In this document: positions 26,137 to 38,100 of the stretch, piece after piece
Position numbering within the stretch: the stretch's first letter is position 1
Layout of the letters: the number at the start of each line of letters is the position of its first letter
Origin: Diploscapter coronatus
Lineage: Eukaryota; Nematoda; Chromadorea; Rhabditida; Rhabditidae
NCBI GenBank assembly: GCA_964036155.1
Contig: OZ038423.1
Span: forward strand, 24,815,249-24,879,248
Direction of reading: 5' to 3'
DNA: 64,000 nt
The notes under the pieces: generated by a model
The model's database searches: none
What the model was told of the DNA's origin: nothing
Seen by the model: the letters and a program-made list of their open reading frames with translations, nothing else
Position numbers and translations under genes: made by a program

Positions 26137-29100
26137 TTAAACAAAGAATCCATGATCGGTGTGAATTCCAGTCTGGTGATCACTCTTCCTCGCGCCCCGA
26201 TTTGGCAGAGTCGCTGTGGAGGGAGTGATTCTTGTAGCCCTTGCCAAGTTTGTCGTAGATTGATGTCTCTGGAGCTGTTGCAGGGCGTCACGAATTCGCT
26301 GCCATTCTTCCGAGATCAATCCTGCAAATTTGATACTATCCTTTTCAAATAGCTTAATATCTTGCTTGAATGTTTGAATCTTTGATCTAATCTTAGAATT
26401 TTTCGATCTAAATTTGAAATTTCCTCACCTATAGCCAACAGATCCAAATGTGTCTTGGTTGACAACTCTTCAACGGTCAAAATATCAGCGGCTTGTAGTT
26501 TCTCCAAACAATGCGTCATTCCCAGCGACCTCAGAAATTCCACCAGCGATGGGTAAATCGGTGGGTTCGAAGATGGTGGGATGGGTGGGGTGGAGATGCT
26601 GAAAATTACCATTTTCATACTAAAATACCAGAAATGGTACAAGATAGTGCAAAAATATCGATTTTAATGCTTACTTAATCGAAGATACAGCGTGTCTTGG
26701 GAGCATACCGGGGTCGGATTCCAATAGAGTCGGTGAGTTCACATACTAAAATAGAATTTTTGCAAGAAATGGATTTTTTAGCAAAAATACCTTCTCGAGA
26801 ATGGATAGTAACTGCGCAAAGGAGGGACGTTCGTGTCTATCCAAACGCCAACACCACTGCGCCAAGCGGTGAAGCGATGGAGGGCAATCTAATGGCGCCG
26901 GAAGGCGGTAGCCAAGCATGACTTCGGAAATAACCTGAATTGTTATGATTTTAAAAATAGGAAAATCTAATCTTCATCATACTTCCTATAGAAAATTTAG
27001 ATCATCGGTAAATTCGAGATTTTATGCTAATTTTTAGATTTCTATAATAATACCTTCTGATTGGTCCAGTCCCAATAGGGCCTCTCCCCGAAAGAGCAGA
27101 CCTCCCAAATCACGACTCCGAAACTCCAAACATCCGAAGATGCGGTGAACTTTCTATGAGTTATAGCCTCAGGAGACGTCCAGCGCACGGGAATCTGAAA
27201 CAAAAAAATCAGGGTAATTATCTATCTAATTAGGAGCAATTAGCTAGTTAATTACCTTGCCCCCATTCGTGGTGTATTCCTGATCAACAGAATCATCCAC
27301 ACCTCGTGATAAGCCGAAGTCCGCGATCTTGCAGGTTAGTTCAGCATCAACCAGGACGTTTCGGGCGGCGAGGTCCTGAAATTTAAAATTTATAATGCGC
27401 ACTTTTTTAAAATATAAATAGATTAATAAAATGCACTTAATTGCATTTTTGAATTATTAAAATATGTCCACTTTCAGATCCCTTTTAAATGCCTACCCTA
27501 TGAACGAATCCCTTATCAGTGAGATATTTCATTCCAGCTGCAATCCCCCTCAACATATCAGCTATTCTCGTCCAGGAGATGTCCTCGTTCCTTGCGTCCC
27601 GAGCTCGGAGGAAGTGGTCTAATGAACCGTTCGCCATGTATTCGGTTACTGAAATTCTCAAATGATCGATTTTGTTAAAATAGCTATCCTTTAAATTTAT
27701 TATTCATAACTCAACATTATCTGATGACGATTGTTTAAAATATAAATTTTAGAATGATTTATTTTCTTAATTTAGAAAGTCTTACCGATCATGGCCGGCT
27801 CGGATCGGGTAACCACGCCGATCAGTCGGATAACATTTGGATGAGAAAATTGGCCCATAATCGAGGCTTCAACCAAGAATTCGCCCTTTGCCTTTGCGGA
27901 ACTGCCCGGCTTCAGGGTTTTTATTGCGACGGTTTCTATCTGAATTGTAAATGACTTATTTCTAGGACCACTGTAATTTTATTAGATCTTGAAAATTTAT
28001 TTTAAAGGCTGATCTTCATCTAATTTTCATTGAATTTTATATTTATATATTTAATTTGAAAAGTTGCTCTTCACTATTTAGTTTTGTTTAGAATAGAAAA
28101 ACTAACGTCATTTTCAAATATCGCATTCGAAACTCCGCCTTGTGATAGAGACAATGCACTCCTTCTGATGCCTCCACGACAAACGTCGCCAAATTCACCA
28201 CCCCCGATAACCTGAAAATTAAACCAATTAATCGTTATAGGATTCAGTTCAAATTCAGAATATATAAATTTAATAGTCGATGTTCTAAATAAAATTTTCT
28301 CTATTTAAACTTATCTAAATTGAAATAATCTAAATATTTCTACCTGAGTGATGAACACAGCCTTCGGGTCAATATCGAAGGTAAATTCAGATAGGGCTTG
28401 ATTCGGATCTTCATAGGCTGTCGGATCTACATAGGGTTTGTATTTATTTGTCAACGCGGCGGCTCCGTAATACGGCGGGGGCTGAGATATTGGACTACCG
28501 TAGGAAATTAGAGGGGCGTTCACTGAAATTGAGCACTTAATTGAAGTACTTAATGGAATTTAACTATCCCGAGATAAGTAATCAAATATTCAACTATTTT
28601 CGATTTGACTGTTCGCAGATAAATGAACATTTAATTGGCCAATTAGCTACTTAATTAAGCATATCAGAAGCGATAATCATTACATTTGGCACTACGATAA
28701 ACATGCCCATTGGCGGGATGCAACGCCGAGCGATGATTCGTGTTGTAATCGGGCGTCATTGTATCTGAAATTAAACATTGCGAAAATTTGGACAACCACT
28801 AAAGCTTGCTCGTAAAAATTAGCATATCCATGTTTTCATATCGTCTAAAATGCTCAAATAATGCACTTTTATGATCTTTATGCTCGAAAGTTCAAATAAT
28901 TTGAAGAAATGATAGGACTTTTAGATAACTGTCAATTACCTTGCTTGTAGGTGTCCAGTACGTCTAAATCAGACATTTGCTTGCGGTTCCTTTTCTGACG
29001 ACGACAGGCTATCAGAATTGACAGGAAGACAAGAGATAGAGCCGCTACAGACACGACGATCAGCCAGACAGGGACATGCCCCACAGCCGACGACGAAGAC

Positions 29101-32100
29101 TCTTCGGTTTTGTGGGAAATCATCTGAAATTTTCAAAATTAGAATATTTTAGGATTACGATATTTTTTTTTAATATAAAACCAAGTTGATCTTCAGAGGA
29201 GCAACTTTAAGCTTTCTTCTCATAAACAAGAAGTAAAGGTTTTAAAGGCCCAGAATTTTCATACCTGTCCCTTGCCGACCTCGTACATAACAGGCGAGCT
29301 CCACCGTCCCCACCCGTCGACGTTAACCCGGATTCTGAAGGTGTACGTCACGCCAGAGTGGAGTCCGTACAGGTTCAGATGAGATTCGTTAGAAAGTCGG
29401 ATCTCTTTAGCTTCATTCCCATTTACGGACGGGGTTATTTCGACCTATAAGTTGAAAATTTTTCTGAAACTTGGAATTTTTTTTCACTCTTCTTTCAAAA
29501 TTTTAAAGGTTTCTAGAACTTTATAATTTTTTTCAGAACAGCTAGAAATCTTACAATAATTTTTTCGTAAACTTGTAAATTTTCGAACCTCATACTCCCG
29601 TATCCTCTTAGCCACAGCGGGTTGTTGCCAGACCACCGTAATCCCATTGCCCTGCACCTGATCGATTCGAATTCCAGACACCTAAAAATAGCGTTTTCTT
29701 GATAGATTTCTGAGACCACTTGGTAACCTGGTAATTGGTAAATGGAAGCGTTCGAAAATCGACACTTTTGTATGAAGCGGCTTCGGACAGATCAGAGACT
29801 TTGTTCTTGGCGTAGATATTGAAGGAATAGTCAGTGTCGGGCTCTAATCCCGATAAAACCAGAGTGCGTGAGTGGAGTCTTTTGTCAGCTGAAATAATTG
29901 GCACAATTTTTCACTCAAATTAATGTGGTATTTTAACCAACTTGTAAAATGGTAGCTAAATTTGGTAATAAAATGGTACCTGGACTTGGCTTGATGGTCG
30001 CACACTCGCCTCGGGTGCACTCCCACTCGTACCAAACTTCGTGCCTTCCCCCCAGATCTACGGGTTCATTCCATCGCAAAGTTACACTGTTCTGACCCAA
30101 ATTGTAGTGTTCCACCAAGCTTGGGCGACCGGGGGCCTCTGAATGGTACAGAATTGGTACAATGCTGCCATTTTGGTAACTTACTGGTGCAGGATGAATT
30201 GGGTGGGTCCTCTTCGGCGCGATACCATCCCTGTCGACACTCGCATTTTTCGGAGGCCACCGAATTAGCGTACGAATTTTCCGGGCATTTTTGACATCTT
30301 CCTTCTCCTTTGCCAGGTTTGAAAGTGCCGGTGGGACATTCTGAAAGAAAATGATCTCTTTTTTTTAATTTCTATTCTTTTTCTATAAATTTTAGTCTCG
30401 TTTCATAAAATTTGGCGTTTTTTTTTCATATGGTATAGAATTTTGGGGCATATTTTCTACCCAGTTTGGCCCCTCTCGTCCCGCTCTTCTTATATTGTTT
30501 CCGCCATACATTCGGTGATTGGCTAATAAATTCTTCCTCGACCATTCTTTGCATTGACATTTCTACACGCGGCCACCCGAGGATCGAGGAGCGGACAAAC
30601 AAAATTTATGACCAGCGCCCAGAAAAGAAGAACCGATTTTGATCGGCAGAGTCATTACGATACGGATATCTCTCCGATAAAATAAGGAATAATCGTAAAT
30701 TTTCGCTGAATACCCCCAGAAAATGATGTAAAATGCGATGTTTTCAATGCGGAAGGACACATGTTCTGAATTTCTTTATTTTCAATAAAAATATGTTGTC
30801 CATATCAGAAGTCATTATCATTGTCTCATAGTTTGTCGGCATTTCTTTGATACCATTTGCTGGTTGATTGCGTTGATGGGAAGAAGAGATCAAATGATAA
30901 GAAATATATGGACTACCAAAAACAAGTGATTATTGCGCAACCATTCTTGGCTAGAGTTACCAAATGGTTTCGTCCCTTATTTCTTCAGGATATGGGTTTC
31001 CGAGCCCAATTTCCCTATTTCCGTCCGGGTGTCAATAATTCGATTACTCCCCTTCTACCCTTCGTGACAACCACTAGATTGATTAGCATTCTCCTGCGGG
31101 CAGTGCCTATTTGAAAATGGGACAAACAATGTTTGGGGCAAGGATAGGTGGTAATTGAGTCAATTATCCAAGGGATATTTGAAATCTAGGATATATGAAA
31201 TCTCCTAAGTATTAAATTAAGACATGTCTCAGGTATGTGAAGTCAAGAATTTCGTATTTTGCGATTTCCTTGAATATATAAAATCTATAATTTTCAAACT
31301 ACTTAAGATCCCAGCATATATGGAATCCCCCCTCCCATATTTCTAATTTTATGTTTTACAGTAATGCACGCTTCTGCTTGGTTGACCGCTAGTGACCCTC
31401 GTTAAATGCATTTATTGCTATTTTCTGGATGCTTTTAGAGAATATGCTCCTTTCTCTCTTCCTTTTATTCTAATTAGGGAGATCAAAGGGAGGGAAATAC
31501 CGTGTACCGTTCACAGCTGAGCAAGTAGTGAGATATATGAAATCCCCGAGAAGGGAATAAACATGATTTACATATTCGGAGGTAATAAACAATATTAAAG
31601 TGGTGTATTTTACAAGTTTTAAAAGGGTATATATTTGTAATATTTTTTGAAAAGGGTTTTTTTTTCTAAATCTTCAAATTTTTACGAGTCATTGCACAAA
31701 TATCGCAAAGTAAAGGCAGAAAGGAAACATCTGTTGTCGATAGGACGAAGAAGAGACTTTTTGAATGACCCGGCATATTTACAGGCAATAGAAAAAGCTG
31801 GAACAGATGCAGAATATTTGCATTTTGGTGGAGGAAAAGGTGATGTTCAGCGAAAAATTGATAGATTTCAATCAAGCCTTTGACTTAGTAGGTAAAAAAT
31901 AACATTTCACAATGAAGATCAGCTTTTTAATCTACCTGTTTATTATTTGCCGGATATGCGAAATCCCCCTTTATAATATCTCGTGTACAATTCTCACGCA
32001 ATTGACACCAAACGGTCAGATCTGCCCCTGCATTATATCAAAGTCGACAATCTCTTATAATATATTGGATAGAAACGCGATAAAGAGCGATTTGTTATAT

Positions 32101-35100
32101 CCCTTTCATGGAGAGGAGAAATGCCCCCTTGAAAATACCGCCCGCTCATTTTTCATTCATTTGTTTGTTCCGATTGACACTTTTCAAGAAATCTTTCATT
32201 TCTTGAACTTTCCGCGGAGCTTATGCAAATATCACCAAGAAAAGTCCATTTTCGGATTAAATTTGAATTTATTCTGCCGAAATTCTAATTTTAGATCGTT
32301 AAGTGACACATTCAACCTAATGAAACTCAAATAGATTGACAATAGAACGGCATTTAGCGGCATTTTAGGCCGATATTTAAAGGTCGAAATTTCAGGTCTT
32401 AGCAAATAACATGTGAAATTTTAGAGAAAAATCCAGTTCTTCTTTTATGATATTCTGAGCATTGAATTTTATAATCTATCTTCTTAGGATATTTGCCTAA
32501 TAGTTCAAATTTTAAAATGTTGTCCTCTTGTCATCTTTATAATTCAAAACATGGTCGAATTTCAGATGCTGTCCCCTCTTGTTGAATGTTAAGTCCTTTT
32601 ATCCTATTGTCCGAAAGAGGGAGCATATATGAAATCCTCGTATATCCCCCTATGCAATTGTTGGGTTTGTTGTTGTTGCATCGCCTCAAGACACCTGCCC
32701 TTTTAGGATAGGGTTTGAGACAGACGGACCCCTTTACTATTCATGCATACTATTTTGACAGATGAACTATCGAAATATCATTTGAAAATAAGAGAAGAAA
32801 AGAAAGAAACACCGAACTTAAGTTGCAAAATATACACACGTAAACATAGTGCCAAAGAGTTAATCCCCTATATCCTAATAAATCCACTTCTATAAAAGAT
32901 GACCTCAAGTTACCTTTATCCGTATATAGAAAGAACCAAGTTCCCTAATGCACCACTAAGTAGAAAACATGTAATTTGGATTGAAGGTAAGGTTATTCAG
33001 GAATTTAGGAATCCTAAAGTAAATCGATAATTTATGAAGATATTATTTGAGAAAAAATAGTAATTAATCTTTAGGAAGGAAGAAGTCAAAGAGAGCCGAA
33101 ATTTGGATGACATTTCCGTGCAAATTTCATTGACAAGGACGATGGACTTAGAGATATTTTCTTTGGAAAAAAACTAACGTTGAAAAACTAGCGCCAGAAA
33201 GGCCATCATTTCTACGATATTGTGAGATAAAACAATGCAATTTTCGCATTTTTCAAGGTGAATTGGTTTTCGCTCGATACCGTATAGTTAGAATTTTGAT
33301 TTCATTCACAGGTGTTGAGTAGCATGTAAAATGTACTTCGAATTTATGTTTTGTATTACTGTAAAAATAATGGAGCTGTCCCAAATCTAAATATCGCTTT
33401 TCACAGCTAATTATCATGTCGAAAAGATCACGATTTTTGATGCAGCATGAGAATAAGATGTCTAGATTATGTTTAGATATAACTTTGCCATTTTTGATGA
33501 AGATCTCGATAAGCCATGCAACTTTTGCCCAAGTTTTATATTTAAACCTAAATAAACTACTATCTGACCTTTGGATATTATTAATGCTAGACTGGTCCAT
33601 TAGCTCCTAGGGCCGGAAGCTCTGTTTTTCCGGGCTAATGAAAGACCCCCGTCCGTACAATAGGCTGTATTTCGGAGACTCGCACAAAGAAAAAAGGATG
33701 TGCAATGCGCATTTCTGTCGTAAGGCACTAATGAAAGGGCACTGGGCATGTAAGGGAGAATTCCATTAACCACCGTACCATAAAATGGCATTAAAGAATG
33801 GGGCAACAGTCGTACAAGAGATTCGATGACTGACCCATATTTAAGCTAAAAATATTAACCTACCAGTACAGGTCTGTCTTCCCATAGCTACTTCAGATTC
33901 GTAGCCACCCTTGCACTCGCACTCGCCAACAACATGGTTCCACTTCCCCGAACTCGAGCAGAACCCAACTGGGGCTTCTGAATGGTGGTACCATTTCAGA
34001 TGGGTCTTTTGGTAAAATGCTCGTACCGGATTGTTTGGAAACGGCATTTTCCGTGCAGGTAGCGGTGACGGTAACAGGCTCGGTCCGATCTGAGCCGGTT
34101 ACGGTCTGAGGCAAACTGGAGAACTTGATCACCGTCGCGTCACACATGACGTAGTAAATCTGAAATTACAAATTAGCATGACTTTTTAAACAATTTTTAA
34201 ACTGGAATCATTATTTTTAGGGCTTACTATTTTACATGTATTATTTTGTGCGTATGTAATTTTTTAAACTAAATTGTACATTGGGTCCTTTATTATTAGA
34301 CTTAATTTTTAAAAGTACGCAATTTCGCGTTCCCTCCAAATTTTTTCGCTGTGGTCATTTTCATTTTAGTCGTCTTTGCAATTTGCGAATAGATGAATGT
34401 CCAACAAACATGTCAATCACATCTCGTTTCATGTCATTCGGTCATAAAAGGAGAGAAGTAGAAAAAGGAGATGAATATGTTTCAGAAAAAGTACAAAAAA
34501 TTAACTAATCATGAATATTTCGCAAAAAAATGCATGTTTTATAAGGTTTTCCCGATTTTATGCAAGATTTCAATTGATCTTCATTAAATTTCTTTAAAAA
34601 ACTTATGCGTGATTTCTGTTGATAATCTTTTCTTTTTATATGTTATAAAATTTCTATACAAATCCCAGAAAGTCCTGAGTTTCCGCGAATTTCCCCATTC
34701 TTTTCGCTATTCCCAAAGTCGGTCCATTCAAAGTTAGCTACCCTCTCTCTCAGTCGTGTTAATTGAAATGCAAACCACTAATTCTTCTCGTCTCTCGAAA
34801 TGGGACAAATGCAAAATAGCCTAGAGAAAATTCTCGACGAAATAGTGAGACAAAAGTGGATATTCCAAAGAAATCAAATTCTGCATTGCAGAAAAGCGCC
34901 ATTTTCTCGTTCTTCACCCTCAGTTTTAAATAGTCATATCATAAATCTATCAATTTAAATGCCTATCTTCGTTTCCCATGGATAGAAAAAATTCATCGAA
35001 ATTCAGACTTGCATTTAGATTATGCGAAAGTTATGTAAGCGTGAAATTGATTCCGACTGAATCATCCTGGGAAAGGGTGATCCTCAGATTTTGTTTAGAA

Positions 35101-38100
35101 GACCCCCTAAAATAAATTTTGGAATATGGAAGCCAGGACTTAAAATTTCAAAAATAAATAAATAAAAGTACCCCCAAAAATTAGCGCAACTTATCTAAAA
35201 TATCTAACCAGCCATCTGACCTCCGTTTCCTGTTTCCTTTTCTTTCTTTATGCCGAAATTTCTCATTAGCGCAATGGATTATTTTGTTGTTTGTTTTGTG
35301 TTTTGCCAGGAAATTTCCTAACCGAGGTCAAAGTTGCATAATTTTCAATTAGAGAATTTTAATTTAAATAAAATCTCTAAAAAAATACTGTATGCGGAAT
35401 CCTTTTATAAGAGAAAAAATCGATAGTTATTGTTGCGCAATTTCTGAGATTTTCAACAATAGCCCCCTATTTTCGCCCAAATATGGTCATTTCCTGAGAG
35501 GTATGGTGATTGACATGCGTTCTTGCCCCTATGTGTTTTTGCACTGTTTGACCTAACTCCCAATGTTCTTCAAATAAGTACATGTCCCAATGTAAAGAAA
35601 TGCGCAAATATGACCATATGAGACTATATCTTAGTAAACATAAGATCTAAGTGTGAATTTGTAGGCCTTATATTTTCTAAGATTGAATTGAATTTTTAAG
35701 ACAGACCTAGTAATCTCATTAATTATAATAAATTTTCAAAACTTAGAATATAAAATCCAAGTCCCTCGATCAAATCGAGTTTAAAATGATCAAGTGAAGT
35801 TTAATTAACAGGTTTAGAAGGATTATAATTAAATTCCACGAGTTAATTAAGATTTAGAAATGAATTTATCTCCTACCTTGACCCTTAAGAGCGAGAGGCA
35901 AAGTCCGTTTTCCTCGAAGCCGAACCGGATCGCCTTGGTTCGATCGTTAATCTTCACGGACAGTGTTTCCTCGGTGTAATTCGCGTTTTTCTTCGACAAC
36001 ACCGCGATTTTCGACCTGAATTTATTTTTAAAAATAGGCACTGTTTTCAACTTTATTTAGGTAAGTAAAAAATATCACGATATTTTCATAATTAAATTTT
36101 GTCTAAAATTTAGAACACGACACTTAAAGCTTATAGTAATTTACCATTCATGTAAACTTCGGTTGAAGGTCTGTCTGTGAATGTCGGATGTAGGGTGGAT
36201 GTGCTCATATTGCTTCACATAGACAGAAAATGTCTCTTTACAAGACTTAGGATCAATGTAATCAGCACACTCCCGAGTATTGAATAATAGTTCCAGATAT
36301 ATTCTAAATTTAAAAAATGAGATTAGAGTAATTTTCGTCCTGAATTTACAGATTTGCTTTCCGAGTCTGGACGACGGGAGTGAAGAGCCAATTTATAGGG
36401 TTGGCTTCGGAATAGGAGCAGGTCACATAAGCGCGCTCGTTAGTACCAGCGGAACTTGCCCAGGTTTCTTCGGTCCACTGAAAATTGAAATTTAAAAATC
36501 TATAAATGTAATTCATTCTAATTTTCAATGTTTGTTTACTCAAAACCAATAAATCAGTATTTTCAACAAGTGTTCGTTATGAATTGCGCGATTTTCCCAT
36601 AAATTTCGATCGTTTCCTATAATCTGTCAATCCCCCTAATATTCCCCTCAAATATGCGCAGTGTCGTATCTCAGATGAGATCTCATCTGTCTCTCCCCAA
36701 TTCGCCGTCGTCCTTCCAGCCCATTGGCGCATTTCAGCAGAAGAGAGTACTTTCATTTGTTTCTGATTCTCTAGATCTCCTATTTTTGAGTGCTATTTCG
36801 TTGATGTTCTCACACTAATTATGCGTAAAAATATGCAGGAAGAATTGACGGAGATTATCGGATAAATGGGCCTGATAAAACAATAATAATGACAAGTGGT
36901 AATACAGTTAGATAAGTACAACTAAAAATATCGTGACATCTATCTTGACACATAATTGCATTTCCTTATTTAACTTTGAAACCATTATTTTCATTTAGGA
37001 CACAGTATTTCTGAATAGCAACGATATTGTATACGTGTGTCCTACAGTTATGATATTTTAGCCATGTGAGATGCTATCATGAAGTTTCACATTTTTGGAA
37101 CAAAAATGCCATACAATTGTCATGTTATGTTTCCAGGAGATATTTTTAGTTCTTTACAATTTCTTTCATTTTGCCATTTTTGGGACGAAAATTCATTTTC
37201 CCTGAAGAGAATTTCATTCTCATAAGATAGGGGCCACTTTTGAAGGAGAAGAATCATTCTATTCCTTTCTTAGTCTTGGGCCACCAGAACTAATTACACA
37301 ACTCTACGAGTGCTAGTAAAGCACGCGATGCTCTAGGCTTCATCATTTTGAATTCCCCAAGGAAGATTAACCTTTAATTTCGCGAATTGTTACAAAATTC
37401 GTGCTTCAAGCAGAAAAAGTATCGTTTAGATTCAAAATCTCAATTTTCTATGGATTATTTTGATGTAAAAAACTTGATTTTTACACTGAAACAGTTGGCG
37501 CTAAGCCGAAAATGAATGCGCAATTTGATGTAAACATGTGGACTTGAACATCGAGAATTAATTCCTCTAGAATTTTTTTATAGACCTATGAAATTTCTCG
37601 TGGCTTAAATTGAAATTTATAAAGCAGGCCACTATAATAAAGGCTCATGACTTCTATTTTAGATTTCAAGGTAAATAGATAGATTTTAATCTATCGCTCA
37701 TGAATCGCCGGTTAATTCTCGCCTTCTCTAGCAAATTGGTCCGTCGTTTAGGTTGCATTTGTGCAATTTCAGACCCCGCGCGCCTCGCAGAAATGCACAA
37801 CTTTTGCGCGTCTCGTCCCGTACGGAGATTTTATTTACGCATCGGCTTATCTTTCTAAGATAGTATGCTGAGAGACGCAGAGAAAAAATCGGCTGACAAT
37901 GAGATAGCGCGCGCGAGCCGGAAACGAAATAGCATAGAAGTCCTAGAAACGAAGAGAGGACGGAAAACTAGAGCATGATACGGTCGTTTTTTACACATGG
38001 AATGTTTAAAAATCTCGCACTTCAACAGATTCCAGAACCTGGGCAATCAAATAACCTGTAGCTGAAACAAAAGAAAGTTCATTCTTAAGCGTACTCCTGG

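Noticed and set aside
31912..32334. 140-codon open frame beginning with a hydrophobic segment
   Set aside because: It runs through a copy of the dispersed ATATATGAAATCC-type repeat, has no domain signal or splice partners, and its length is within chance expectation.
33253..33600. 115-codon minus-strand open frame upstream of Eph exon 33864-33977
   Set aside because: Lies wholly in Eph intron 7; no phase-compatible splice into the Eph chain and no recognisable domain.
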